64,000 nt of DNA from Narthecium ossifragum (Eukaryota; Streptophyta; Magnoliopsida; Dioscoreales; Nartheciaceae). The stretch's first letter is position 1. Each line of letters starts with the position of its first letter. Of this stretch, positions 1 through 11,100 are shown piece after piece. Under the pieces are notes generated by a model. That model did no database searches. It was not told the origin of the DNA and saw only the letters and a program-made list of their open reading frames with translations. The DNA lies in assembly GCA_963920575.1 (NCBI GenBank), contig OY986966.1, positions 15,557,888 to 15,621,887 on the forward strand, written 5' to 3'. The position numbers and the translations under genes were made by a program.

Positions 1-1869
1 CAGGTAGGAGTTCCAGGATCTTTATAAGCTTAGGAGGGATATCGCAACGAAGGATTGAACTAGTTAAGAAAATTTTCTTAAAAACATGAGATCTAGATTG
101 CCTTTTTTGAGTGCAAAGATCTTTAAGGAATTTAGCATAGGATGGGATTTGCTTAATGGCATCCAGAAGAGGAAGGTTAATATGAACTTTTTTAAAGACT
201 TCCATCATTTCATGTAGTTTAGAGTTTCTATATGGAGTTGGAGTAGGGTCTGCTAGAGCCACAGGAAAAGGAACTTTAGGAACATAAGTCTTGGGGTTTT
301 GTTCATTCTCATGAGATGATGTCATGTTTGGTGATGCATGTAAATCTTCATTTGATGATGTATGAGATTGAGATACATGCAAATCTTGATCACATATGGC
401 CTCTGCCGGCTTCTCTATATTGACAAAAGTTTTTCCACTTCGGAGAGTTGCTACAGCTTGGACTTGTTCATGGGATGAGTCTACAAAATGTTGACATTTG
501 GGGTTGGGAATAGGTTGGCTAGGCAATCTTCCTTCTTCCCTTCGTGACATAGCATTAGCTAGTTGACCCAATTGAACTTCTATCTTAACTAAAGATTGAG
601 AATGAGAATGGATTAATTTGGTTAACTCATCAATATTTGGACTTTGATCCGGTTGTGTTAGAGGCAAAGATGGTTGGCCTGCGGGTACCTGGTTTTGTGA
701 AAGTCCATATGGTTTATATCCCCAAGGTTTAGGTGGTTGATCTTGGTACGACCGATATGGAGGTTGAAATTTCGAAAGATAACTTGGGGCTTGAGCACCC
801 ATAGGTGGCCTTGAATTAAAAGAAGATGGTTGCTGGCTGGGTATCCTCTGAGAAAAGTTTGGATGGTCTCGCAAACCAGGATTGTAAGTTTTCGAATAAG
901 GATCATAGGCTGGCTTAGATTGACCATAAACTGCATTTATATGTTATTGTACTAACTCTGGGTAATGGCATGCTAAATGACAATCTGTGACATCCTGGCC
1001 AGGAGCAGAAAACAAGAAACAAAGTTCCCCTGAAGATGGAAGCATAGGAAAATTCGAGGAAGTAATTTGATTTGTCGTTTGGGTAAGAATTTGATCGAGC
1101 TTCCTACTCAATACATCAACTTGTTGGGCAAGGCGGGTTGACTCATTTTGTTCGAGGACTCCTCTAGGAGTAGGTTGATTTGAAGATCCTCGGTTGTTTC
1201 TTGAAGGAGTAGCATGATGTTGGGAATTCTCAGCAAGTTTCTCAAAAAGTGTCCAAAAATCATCAAGTGGATTGGTTATAAAAACTCTACCACATGCGGC
1301 ATCTATAATCAGTTGATGTTTCTCCTTAAGACCTTTATAAAAATATTCTACTATGGCCCATTGAGGAAATTGATGATGGGGACACTTTCTAAGGAGCTCT
1401 CTATAACGATCCCAAGTTTCATGGAATGCTTCATTATCAGCTTGCTTGAATGAAGAAATTTCATGACGAAGATCACTAGTCTTAATCGGGAAGAATTTCT
1501 TAAGGAATTGGGCTTGTAATTGAGGCCAGGTAGTAATAGATCAAGGTTCCAAAAAGGTAAGCCAATGTTTGGCTTTATCCTTAAGAGTAAAAGGAAACAG
1601 TTTGAGTCGCCAAACATCTTCAGTAAAATTGTTGACTCTCACTATAGAACTTATCAAAATGAACTCCTTGATATGATTATAGGGGTCTTTATGAGACAAT
1701 ATGTGAAAGGTTGGTAGAGATTGTAAAAATTATGGCTTAATTTCGTAATGGGCTGCCCCAATCACAGGAGGTTGAATGCAAGAGTTGGAAGTGAATGAAT
1801 TAGGAACATAGAAATCCTTCATGGCTTTACGACCTTGATCTTCAGGTTGGTTAGGAATAATCCTAACCT
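1..1869 (-). pseudogene. Athila/Tat-like gag-protease fragment (part 2, continues off the window)
   Basis: Reading the minus strand from 1869 downwards gives a recognisable Ty3-gypsy Athila/Tat Gag: the retrotrans_gag signature (LFPFTLKDKAKHWL, CPHHQFPQW) at about 1640-1330, a zinc-knuckle-like cysteine region near 1000-960, then the typical IEVQLGQLANAMSRR segment near 580-545 and the pre-protease region HINLPLLDAIKQIPSYAKFL near 200-130. It is broken: a TAA stop lies near 1731 where a sense codon is expected, and a frameshift lies near position 30. The N-terminal part of the same gag is at 5901-6028; the two were separated by a Copia-like LTR. Gag would form the virus-like particle. This copy cannot make a full protein. 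Confidence 0.85.
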
Positions 1870-1974
1870 TGTTTTGATGATGCCAATATACATTAAATGA
1901 TAAAATATATGTTTAATATTTATTACCCCTTTAATTGGAAATCTTAAATTCAATATTTAAGTCACTTTCGTACT

Positions 1975-2343
1975 GACGGTCGATGCATGGATCGACCGTG
2001 GGAATGTGACGGTCGATCCATGCACGTTGGATGCACCATACTTGGCAAAATGTATTGTTGGCTCACGGTCGATCGGTGCATCGACTGTGAGAAGCCATTT
2101 TCTTGACAAAGCCTGACGGACGATGCGACGGTCGATGTAGCAGTCAACCGTGGAGCATTTATGAAAAAAAGTGAAGAAGCTACGGTCGATCAGAGCATCG
2201 AGCGTGGGAAGCCTTTTTCTTGACAGAGGCTGACGGTCGATGTCATGGTCGACCTTGAGGCGTGGCGGACGATGCATGGATCGATCGTCGATCAAAAAGG
2301 ATGAGTTTTTGTACATGACAGACGATGCATGGATCGACTGTCA
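1975..2343. repeat. Palindrome array (GGTCGAT/ATCGACC core) in Copia-like LTR
   Basis: Repeated, imperfect inverted repeats of the form ACGGTCGAT ... ATCGACCGT and CGGACGATGCATGGATCG, spaced by about 25-60 bases. The same motif family recurs in the second Copia-like LTR at 35003-35362. Confidence 0.8.
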
Positions 2344-2717
2344 GCAATGCGCAGAGTAAAAAACTAGCCATTGGAGAGTTGCAGAGAGCCGTTGGAGGTC
2401 CTTGTTGAGCTGGTTGAAGCCCAGATATAAGTAGTTCTTTGATGTAAACTTGCCACAACTTTTATCGTTATTATTGAGATCATCTGAGCAAGTCTTAGCA
2501 AGAGTTTCCATTTATTCTCTTTTGAGCTACAACCTTTGTAAACCTTCTTCAAGTGTGAAGAGGTACTTTGAGAGTTATCCAATAGCAAGTGACTGTGATT
2601 GTAAGATCACCAAGCACCGGGAAGCTTGGAGGAAAAGCTTGTAAATAATTTGCAAGTAGTGGAACCTCAAGGGGAGCCTTGAGAGAAGTGGACGTAGACC
2701 AAGAGTTAGGTCGAACC

Positions 2718-5329
2718 TGTCACGCCCCGACCCAGAAAACCCTTCCAGATCGAGGCGTGAACCACCTAAACCTGTTTACATCATCAATTGGCGCACAAAT
2801 ATATAACTGCTATGAATTTAAAACATCTAGTCCTCCTGTTTATTAAAAAATTTAGCAAAATCTCCTTTATAATTAAAACACAAGAAACATGTATATTTTA
2901 TAATTTTACAACTTCAACATCCTCACATTTCTCAACATCTATATCAAAGAATATTACAACATTTCTCAAATAGAACTGAATTAATAATCATACAATTCTG
3001 TTCTTGGATACATCAAATTATACATCAATTGATTAAAACTGTAAATTATCTAAAGAAGAACTCCTCAAAGCTCCAATTCCGTGATCACCTCGAGAATGGA
3101 GCGCCAACGCCCAGAAGATCAGCTGAAAGGAAAGAACTGCATTGACCTGCATCGCCGATGCAGCCCAGGTAGGAGTGAGCAACAAAGCTCAGTAAGGTTC
3201 TACGTTATTCTACGTCACACTGAAGGGAGGAAAACAACAACTGTGTTGTCTCTCCGCCTAAGTCTAAGGAATGCCAAGGGTCTCATAACCCTATCGATGT
3301 CCCAAGGGCTCTCGTCATGAACCTCTCTCTTGAACATGTTACCAAGATCACTCTAAGCACCAACAGGGGAACGATACCATGTGGGATCACCCTTACCCAA
3401 GAACAAATGAGAGGAAACAAAGACTGCGGGCTCCTGTTCAGGTACTACCCTGCCCAATCATACCATCTCTCACGGGGACACACATGTCAGGGAACACATC
3501 GACATTCATCCTTAGCACTTGGCATTGGAAAAACAACACGACCTCTAAAACTCAACAACAATATTTCAGTCCGACTACCTAATAATCCTCGAATAATACC
3601 AAACATAATCATTGATGACAATCACGTCCTAATCCTCGACTACCCCAAACCCCAGTCTTAGGGCTAAACCCGGGCTACCAGAGAACCCCGGATCGGCGAT
3701 CGAATCTACCACCTACCACCTAGCCTGATGCTTCTAATGCAGTCAAATGCATGCAATGCTTACACACACATTAAGAGGAATTCATACATGCAACAATATG
3801 ACATCACAACAAACAAGGCTAGGCATAGCCTACAGCTCGGCAAGGGGTAAACATGCATAAAGCAGATAAAGGTCCAAACTACAATAATCTAATATTATAA
3901 CGGCGCCCACGGGCCGTAAACAAGCAACAACATATTCAATCGAAATTTCGGCATTACGACGGCGTCAGCAGCCATCAACCGCAATTTCTAAAACGGGGGC
4001 ACAATCCCGACCACGCAATCACAACAACAACAATAAATATAGTGTATACAATCTAGGGCACACCTTCGCCCTGTTCAATTATCTAAACATCCCAAGAGGC
4101 ACAACTCCCTTGGTTCAACCACAAGCTAAGTATACATGTAAATAAGCATGGCATGCAATTAATTGCTAATTAAACAAGGATGATTTATTTCTAACTAAAC
4201 ATGCCGAAAATCAAACAATTAATCATCTAAAAACCATCAATTAGAACATGGTAGCCCTTGAGATCTCTAGGAATACCAATCGCATGAATCCCGAAGAATC
4301 AAACACGATAAAACATCAAAAATCCACTAACCAACTAATTTCTGGATTTCTACATTAAACCTTAGTTAGAGGTGATGAACTCTTATCAGTTCGACGTCCA
4401 AACAACGTCGAATTGGAAATCAAACTTGGGCAAACGTATATTAGCATACTAGGAACATGCAGCTCAAGAATCGTATCTAATTGATGTCTAATTTCCGCAT
4501 ATTTTATTAATCAATTTCTTAATCTTTGTTTCGCAGCAGTTTAGAAAACAATTCACCAAATATCGTATATAAATCCAAAAATCACGAAACCAGCGGCAAT
4601 CGAAAGAGAACTCGATGATCTACAACTTTCATCTTGAAAGTTTCACAAGATCATGCTCACACAACTCACAAACCGAGCTTGAACGTGACTGTTCATCGAA
4701 GAACAGAGATACGATAAAATCCGGGAATAAATGCTTAAAAAACCCAATTAAATCACAATCAAATCCTAAGAACATCTACCAGATGAAGAACATGCATCAA
4801 GAGACTAATTAGAGCATAGAAATCAACTAATCCAACAAACAAACCCTAGATTAGCATATCCTAAAGATCAAGGTAGAAACCCTACCTTAAACGCCAATCC
4901 AGTCTTCATTCCTTGCTAATCCGCCGTCCTCCGTCGCCGTCGTCGTCTCCAGCTCGTCGGAGAGCCGCCTGGAGTCGCTGGGAGTCCACCGGGCACTCCC
5001 TTACCCACAGCCGTCGCCAGAGAAGAAGGAAGATAGGGGAAGAAGAGCCGCCGCGGGAAGGGAAGGAAGGCGTAGGCCCTCGCCGCCGCCGCCACCTCCA
5101 GATCGCCGGGAGTCCGTCGTTCACGCACGACGGGAAGAGAAGGGAAGAAGAGGGAAGGCGAGGCCGCATGGTTTCGGGGAAAAGGAGAGGACGAGGAGAG
5201 CTCGGGAGGGACGTGGCCGGCGGTGATGGCGAAGGAGCTCCGGAGGAGGGGAGAGGGCCGGCGCGGTCGTGAGCGGAGGAGAAGGAGAAACAAAACTAGA
5301 GGGAGCTCGGGCACGGGGGAAAAGAAAAG

Positions 5330-5375
<46 letters not shown>

Positions 5376-5718
5376 GGGTTTAGTAGCTTAAGTGGCTAAA
5401 CCGACCAAATCTAGCCAGTTTAATCGGACCGAATCCGATTAAACTCCAAATTGTGATATCTTTTCGCAATCTCGTCCGGATCTGTTGATCCCGAACACTC
5501 ATATTGGGTCTATTCAATCACGCACATCAATCAAGGCTGTAAGTGCACTACGCGGGTGTGAAACTGACCCCCAGGGCGTAATTTTACCAAATTACCCCTG
5601 GGGTCCAAAAGCAGCGATGTGATCAACCGATCGCTAGACAAGGCCAACTGAGCCAAACCACAACGCCAGACCCTCGACCTACTGAGGTCGGACCGGGTTG
5701 GAGGAACGGATCCTCACA
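2718..5718 (-). mobile_element. Tekay/Del-like solo LTR, 3.0 kb
   Basis: The element begins TGTCACGCCCCGACCC and ends GGATCCTCACA, and is flanked by a perfect 5-bp target duplication GAACC at 2713-2717 and 5719-5723. Read on the minus strand it starts TGTGAGGATCC and ends GGGTCGGGGCGTGACA, matching the LTRs at 24283, 43776 and 59456. No gag-pol sequence is present, so it is a solo LTR produced by LTR-LTR recombination. It contains a GC-rich stretch (about 4910-5310) and a GA dinucleotide tract at about 5333-5371. Open frames in the GC-rich part are not supported as genes. Assignment to the Tekay/Del chromoviruses rests on LTR length and termini. Confidence 0.85.
5333..5371. repeat. GA dinucleotide microsatellite
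   Basis: An almost pure GA run of about 38 bases in the Tekay-like LTR. CT or GA tracts occur at a comparable place in the related LTRs near 24585-24652 and 44133-44163. Confidence 0.9.
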
Positions 5719-5900
5719 GAACCATTATAAAATCGGTGCCATCTCTCTAACCTTTCTTGATAATATTCTTGCATGCTATTTTGCTTTAGTTTTCATTTCA
5801 TCTACAAGCATTTAAGGTGTTAGTTCTCTCCTACCTGATTTTTCATCAATCTAGTTTTTCGAAAAAAGTCCAATTCACCCCCCCTCTTGGACTTTCATCA

Positions 5901-6028
5901 AGATGGTCATTAGGGTTATCCATGATTTGATGATGAGGAGAAGGAACTAAAGGTTTATGCGACGCATCACAAGAAGCAAAAAATTCTTTCAATGTAAGAG
6001 AAAGATCCGGGTCCTTATCGGCATTCAT
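5901..6028 (-). pseudogene. Athila/Tat-like gag N-terminal fragment (part 1)
   Basis: An ATG at 6028 opens a frame (MNADKDPDLSLTLKEFF...) that reads to a MDNPNDHL segment and then enters the Copia-like LTR at 5900. The start lies about 230 bp inside the primer binding site, as expected for gag in this lineage. The rest of gag is at 1-1869. Confidence 0.75.
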
Positions 6029-6253
6029 TCATACATCACAAAGATCTAAGAGAGTTTAAAAATACAAACAGTGCAATCTCGATGACGTGTTTGCTGGCGA
6101 TCGCTCCTTCACTGCTTGGAAGGATGCTTCATCGTTCTCCCCCTAATGATCATACAAAGATATGGAAATATTAACACTAAAACTATTTTTGATCTTTTAT
6201 ATAGTAAGCAGAAGAAAACTATACTAAGTAAACAACTCAAAACACTATTTGAT

Positions 6254-6270
6254 TCCCCGGCACGGCGCCA
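6254..6270 (-). other. Primer binding site of the Athila/Tat element
   Basis: On the minus strand the sequence TGGCGCCGTGCCGGGGA follows directly after an LTR end (...GCTATCA, plus-strand edge at 6277). It resembles the tRNA-Asp-type primer site TGGCGCCGTTGCCGGGGA used by Athila/Tat elements, with one base missing. It fixes the orientation of this element and the 5' edge of its internal region. Confidence 0.75.
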
Positions 6271-6276
6271 AAATTT

Positions 6277-6345
6277 TGATAGCGCTTGAAAAGTGTCGCG
6301 GCTTAATAAGTCTGCTCAAAATTACAAACTTGATCTAACTCGTAC
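6277..6345 (-). mobile_element. Truncated 5' LTR end of the Athila/Tat element
   Basis: About 70 bp of LTR (minus-strand end ...AAGCGCTATCA) lie next to the primer site. Beyond about 6345 the sequence is a MULE transposase relic, so the rest of the LTR is missing. The inner boundary is approximate. Confidence 0.5.
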
Positions 6346-7345
6346 TAGGGTCGGTTGTACCTGAAATAGGATAAAAATAGTCAGTGAAGCATTGCTCGGA
6401 AACTGACAAAGCCAAATTATAAGACTGATTTGTGCACTTTTCAAGTCTTATCATGTGCCATGGGAAAACATGCTTCAATGGCATTAATAAGCACAAAATC
6501 CCGATCTGAAACAAACACCGATGGCAACGATACCCCTTTTCAACCATCCACTTCTTTAAGGTACTTAATGCCCATGTCAGTTGCTCTGCCCTCTCATTAC
6601 TAAGATATGCAAGCATAAGCGAGTAAGTTCGCATTGTGGATGTGATACCCACAACCTCCAATAGTGGTATTCGATACTCATTGGTTTTGTATGTGGCATC
6701 AATGATTAACACAAATGAAAAGTTGACAAACAGTTCTAGACTTGTTGGATGAACTCAAAGAATATCTGTGATTTCGTTGGTGTCTGGATTTGTATGGTAA
6801 TTATGGAGGTATTCTTTCTTAATTAATTACTCCAAGACATACTGAACAGAATTTAGACCGCCCCGTTTGGCGAATTTGTTTGTGAAAATGACATTGTAAA
6901 TGCTTTTGATCCCCGTAGTGTTTGATGGGTCTCTTTCCTTCAAAACACTATGAGTTTCACGAGGTGCGGTGTTGTTGGCCATATCGAGCACAAATTCTTT
7001 CTCCATTGGTTTCAACCTACACTGATACTCATGGCCATCAATATATTCCGTTGATTTGTGGTTATGAAAATCACAGACAACCTTTAAACCCTACATCACA
7101 CCATCTGGAAGTATTGGTATACCTCGCAGCTCAAATGGGCATTCACATTTTTTAGTCCCAGTATTTTTTTTAAGGATTACCCATCAACTAGATTTCGTGG
7201 CGGTTTGTACTTTCCTCCTCTTTCATACGTAAGATGACACTTTGACAGTTTGTCGCCTTTTAATTTAGCAGAATTTTTAATAACCACCACAATACCATTC
7301 TCGAGACCAACTATTTTCGCCCAATTTATCATATCTTCTCTACTT
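6345..7345 (-). pseudogene. Mutator-like (MULE/FAR1-type) transposase relic
   Basis: Minus-strand frames give consecutive pieces of a MULE transposase: a region with ERGGKYKPPRN near 7240-7200, CDFHNHKSTEYIDGHEYQCRL near 7080-7025, a segment resembling LKERDPSNTTGIKSIYN near 6945-6895, then the catalytic-domain start LIIDATYKTNEYRIPLLEVV near 6712-6650 with its following AYLSNERAEQLTWALS. The aspartate of IDATYK corresponds to the first catalytic position of MULE transposases. The pieces are in different frames with stops, and the C-terminal catalytic half and zinc finger are not found. It shares a short junction with the Athila LTR fragment. Non-functional. Confidence 0.8.
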
Positions 7346-8195
7346 TCAAATATTAATATAAAAAAATATAACGAAAATGTATAAATGTAATGTATTTATG
7401 TAACATTATCCAGACTTAACATAAAATAACGATAATAACTAACATGATATGTGGTAAATTCGGCCGTATAATCGTGACTGTTGAAGATGCTCTCCCCATC
7501 AGGAACATTATTCTCAAATAAACAATTATCTGAAAATGAACCGAACTAGTAATCCATCTGTGCTCATACTCTTCTGTCAACCTCCCTCAACACAACTATC
7601 TTGAAAATGAAGATGCTCTCCCCATTGGATGCATATCAATCTTTATAAGGAGTAAAAACGGTTACAACCGTTTCCTCGTTATAAGCCTGCCATTATTTCA
7701 TATCCCCTAAGTTAGATTTGTACGTTTTTATCATGTTCCTAAGTTCCTAAGGTAGATTATAACCCTTATCATCCTTATATGGAGCCTTTAGTGGGGGAGG
7801 TGGTTAATGAGGAGGAGAGGGTTGTGAGTGGTTAATGGTTAATGGGAAAGTTGATGGGTGTTACCCTGCCAAGTGGTAGGGTGCCCCCACTAGTGCTTTA
7901 TATAGAAGAAGATTGTCGGTTTGGTGTTAAAAGCTCATTCATGAAATAAATGACTTAACAATGGTATCCCACATATCAATGCACATGGTAATTATTTGTT
8001 TCTCATTCATATCATGATATCCCACGTATCAATGCACCACATATGAATGCAGTTGGTATCTCCGATATCAATGCACACTGGGTGCTAAATTCCATTAAAC
8101 AAAACTAAAAAAAACAAAGGAAGAATAAAGATGAGGGGTATAAGGGTCAATTGTGAGGTCAGGAGGGGGGCGGTGTCGGGGGAAGCAATTTGCAT
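7346..8195. promoter_or_regulatory. Upstream region of CYP22, with TATA box and short repeats
   Basis: No coding potential is evident. A TATATA box lies at 7899-7904, about 290 bp upstream of the CYP22 start codon. Between it and the ATG are three imperfect copies of a roughly 25-bp unit built on GATATCC/GGTATCCCAC...TATCAATGCAC (7961-7989, 8014-8038, 8053-8078). The transcription start is inferred, not seen. Confidence 0.45.
7961..8078 (+). repeat. Three imperfect direct repeats upstream of CYP22
   Basis: Units at 7961-7989, 8014-8038 and 8053-8078 share GGTATC/GATATC, then four to seven variable bases, then ATATCAATGCAC or GTATCAATGCAC. Their position between the TATA box and the start codon places them in the 5' UTR or core promoter. 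Confidence 0.7.
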
Positions 8196-11100
8196 ATGGC
8201 CTCAGGCAACAATAACTCCTCCGGCGGCGGCGCGGTGGTGGCAGCCCCACCGACCCCGGCGACGCCGGCGGCCGTGGACTGGCACCAGCGTCCTCCGAAC
8301 CCCAAGAACCCGATAGTGTTCTTCGACGTCACCATCGGGTCCATCCCCGCGGGGCGGATCAAGATGGAGCTCTTCAACGACATCGTACCCAAGACCGCCG
8401 AAAATTTCAGGTAGGAGCCCATCTCAGAACTTATTCCCTAGTAGTTTGTATTTAAGTGTTCGATGAGTTCGAGATGAAACCTGAGCACGAACTAACCCTC
8501 GGAGCCTTCCATAGAATAAGAGACATGTCTGTTGATCTTTTATTTAACTTTAGATTGACTGTATAAATCTAGAGTTAGAATTACGTCTTCGTGGAGGGAT
8601 TTAGTATATTGATGTGGGTCGCCTGAAACATGTTGGAGAGAAGACAGTAGTAACCGACATTGTGGCGATAAAGGAAATTAAACATTGCAGAGGTTCTTGT
8701 TTTCCCTTTTTCCTTCTCTTTGAGAACATATATCTTTATGCCAAGTCGATAGGACACTGCTGTGGACATTAAAAATCCTGATCCACACATAACAGCATTG
8801 AGATGGCTGGTGGTGGTGATGGTGTCGTGGGAAGATGGGCTTGGAAGGGATTGATCGAAAGGAGATTCATCTGTTATCTTTATCACTACTTTGTACTGAA
8901 AGGAAAGAAATAAACTATGCATTGGATCTTTTATCGCTTTGTAGGATCTGACTTGCACAATCCTACTATGCATACTCAACCTTGGAAACTGAGATGACAT
9001 CCCTCCTAGTTTTGTTTTGAAGTTCCCCTATGAGAGTCATGTACGACAGTTGTAGAATGACTGTAGATATGATTTGATTTATGCAATTTCATGATATGGT
9101 GGTTTCTTTTATTTTGTTTGTTAGCCTTCTGCGTTTTGACTATTATTATGTGCTTCTGTCATGTGTCTTTGGCTCTATACATGGACTGATTGCAAATTAT
9201 TTCCATTTTGTGGCAGGCAATTCTGCACCGGTGAATACAGGTAGGCAGAAACTTACTTTTAAGCAGATTGTGTGTTGATGGGTTCTTGAAATTTTCTCTT
9301 ATCTGGGATAAAGTGGTCATAGCTTTGATCAGAAACCATGTCTCTAAATTGATGATTTTGTTTTTTGGGCATGTGGGCCGGCTATTCAGTTTCATTGGAC
9401 GCGGCCTTCTATTAATGTTTACTGTAGGCAAATTTCTTGTAACAGCTTACTGCCCTTTGAATTTTTTCGAGCTGACACTACCTGAAACCTGTCAAGGTCT
9501 ATTTCTTGAGCAAAAACCAGGATTCTTATTGAAAACGCCTGTGTTCTAGATTCATTGAGATATGTTCGAGTTCCTTTAAAATCCTCCACAGATTTAGAGT
9601 CCATAAGGAAAATTATGTCTAATAAGCATTCAAGTCTAAACCTCATATATTCCTTCTGTATTGAGAAAGCTTTTTTTTTCCATTTTTGTCACTTGGAAAG
9701 TGACTTATTTCTTTATTATTAGGGAGGTAAAATATTAAAAGTACTTATTGTGAGATTCATATCTTCTTGTATGCACATAAAAAACTTCCTTTAATGGAAA
9801 CTACATTTTCCATGATGTTTTTCCTCTTTGCATAACATGGAGATTTGTGCAGGAAAGCAGGAATTCCAATTGGTTACAAAGGGTGCCAATTTCATAGGGT
9901 GATCAAAGATTTTATGATTCAAGCTGGTGACTTTGTGAAGGTTTGAAGTTTTCCATAATGCTTCTAACAATTGATATATGCCTGTTATTTCTATGTAAAA
10001 TAATAGTGAATTCTTGTGAGCATGCTTCTTAAATTTTGCTGGTCCACCATATCATGTAAAACAATACCATATAGAGTATCCAATTGCAACAATAACTCCC
10101 CGCTTCACAAATTAGTTATGAAGTCTCCTCCTATTGGAACTTACGAACTCCTCTCCAGCAATGGTGCTAGCAGTAACTTGATTGATCCCTCGCCCTGTAT
10201 CCACCTCCAGTTCTTTCTCAAACCTCCTCCCGTTGGCCTTGTGTCCTGAAATCTCTTGGCATGCCCTGAGCTTATGTCCTTCAAGAAGGTGAACACAAAC
10301 GACAAGAGGCAACAAATATTACGTGGTGGTCAAACTTTAATATTCAACCTTTTGAAACAAGTAGCACATGCTTAATCTCTCATTATCTCCTAGCAGATGT
10401 GTTGATTATCTCCTAGCGGATGTGTTGATTTGAAGAGGTCTTATTGTCTTCTTAAAGTGCACTATAGTTTTGGATATTTCTTGTTATTACTTTAATTGGT
10501 GGTTTGAGGGATGGATTAGTCTCCTTTTCCGTTGGTTGTGTTGATGTTATGCAAGCTCCTTGCATGTGAAAATGGCATAATTTGTACTTTGCAACTTATG
10601 GTTATCTCCAAGACTCCAACATTATTGCATCAAAATGGCTTGTCTGGTTGAATGAGCAATTGTTGTCTGGATACTACATGTAGAAACTCTCATGAATCTC
10701 TCATCTTCCTATTAAAGAATGTGATTATCTTTATGGCCTTTCTCCCTGACAAGCAAAAATGGACATTGACTTTTGATGCAAAAGATGTTTAAAGATTTTT
10801 GAAGACCCGAACTAAGTTTCTCGCTCAAAAACACAACATAGAATGCAACGCACTAGATGGTGTTTTCGTCTACTAGAGTATTTGGTTGTCTTTTAATGTC
10901 ACATCCCTTTTTCTTAAATTTGTTCTATTATCACAGCATCCATGGATGCCTTAAAACTGTGCTTTTATCATTTTCCCGTCCATTTTTGTTTCGAAATCTT
11001 CATGCTTGTGACAGAATAAGCATTATTGCAGGGCGACGGTAGTGGATGTGTGTGCATTTATGGAAGCAAGTTTGAAGATGAAAATTTTATTGCAAAGCAT

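Larger units (their letters stand above)
1870..5900 (+). mobile_element. Copia-like solo LTR, interrupted by a Tekay-like LTR
   Basis: The LTR starts TGTTTTGATGATGCC and ends with the run CAATTCACCCCCCCTCTTGG followed by ACTTTCATCA, terminal motifs common in plant Ty1-copia LTRs. Net length without the nested 3.0-kb LTR is about 1.03 kb, close to a second copy at 34888-35948. No internal Copia sequence is present, so it is a solo LTR. It sits inside an Athila/Tat gag: gag codons run up to 5901 on one side and resume at 1869 on the other. I see no matching 5-bp target duplication (AACCT at the left, AGATG at the right). Positions 1975-2343 carry an array of short palindromes. The Copia assignment is from termini only. 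Confidence 0.75.

Noticed and set aside
4913..5314. Overlapping 87-132 codon frames on both strands
   Set aside because: They lie inside the Tekay-like solo LTR in a GC-rich, repeat-prone stretch.
8581..9000. 139-codon minus-strand frame in CYP22 intron 1
   Set aside because: No family resemblance and antisense to a clear intron.
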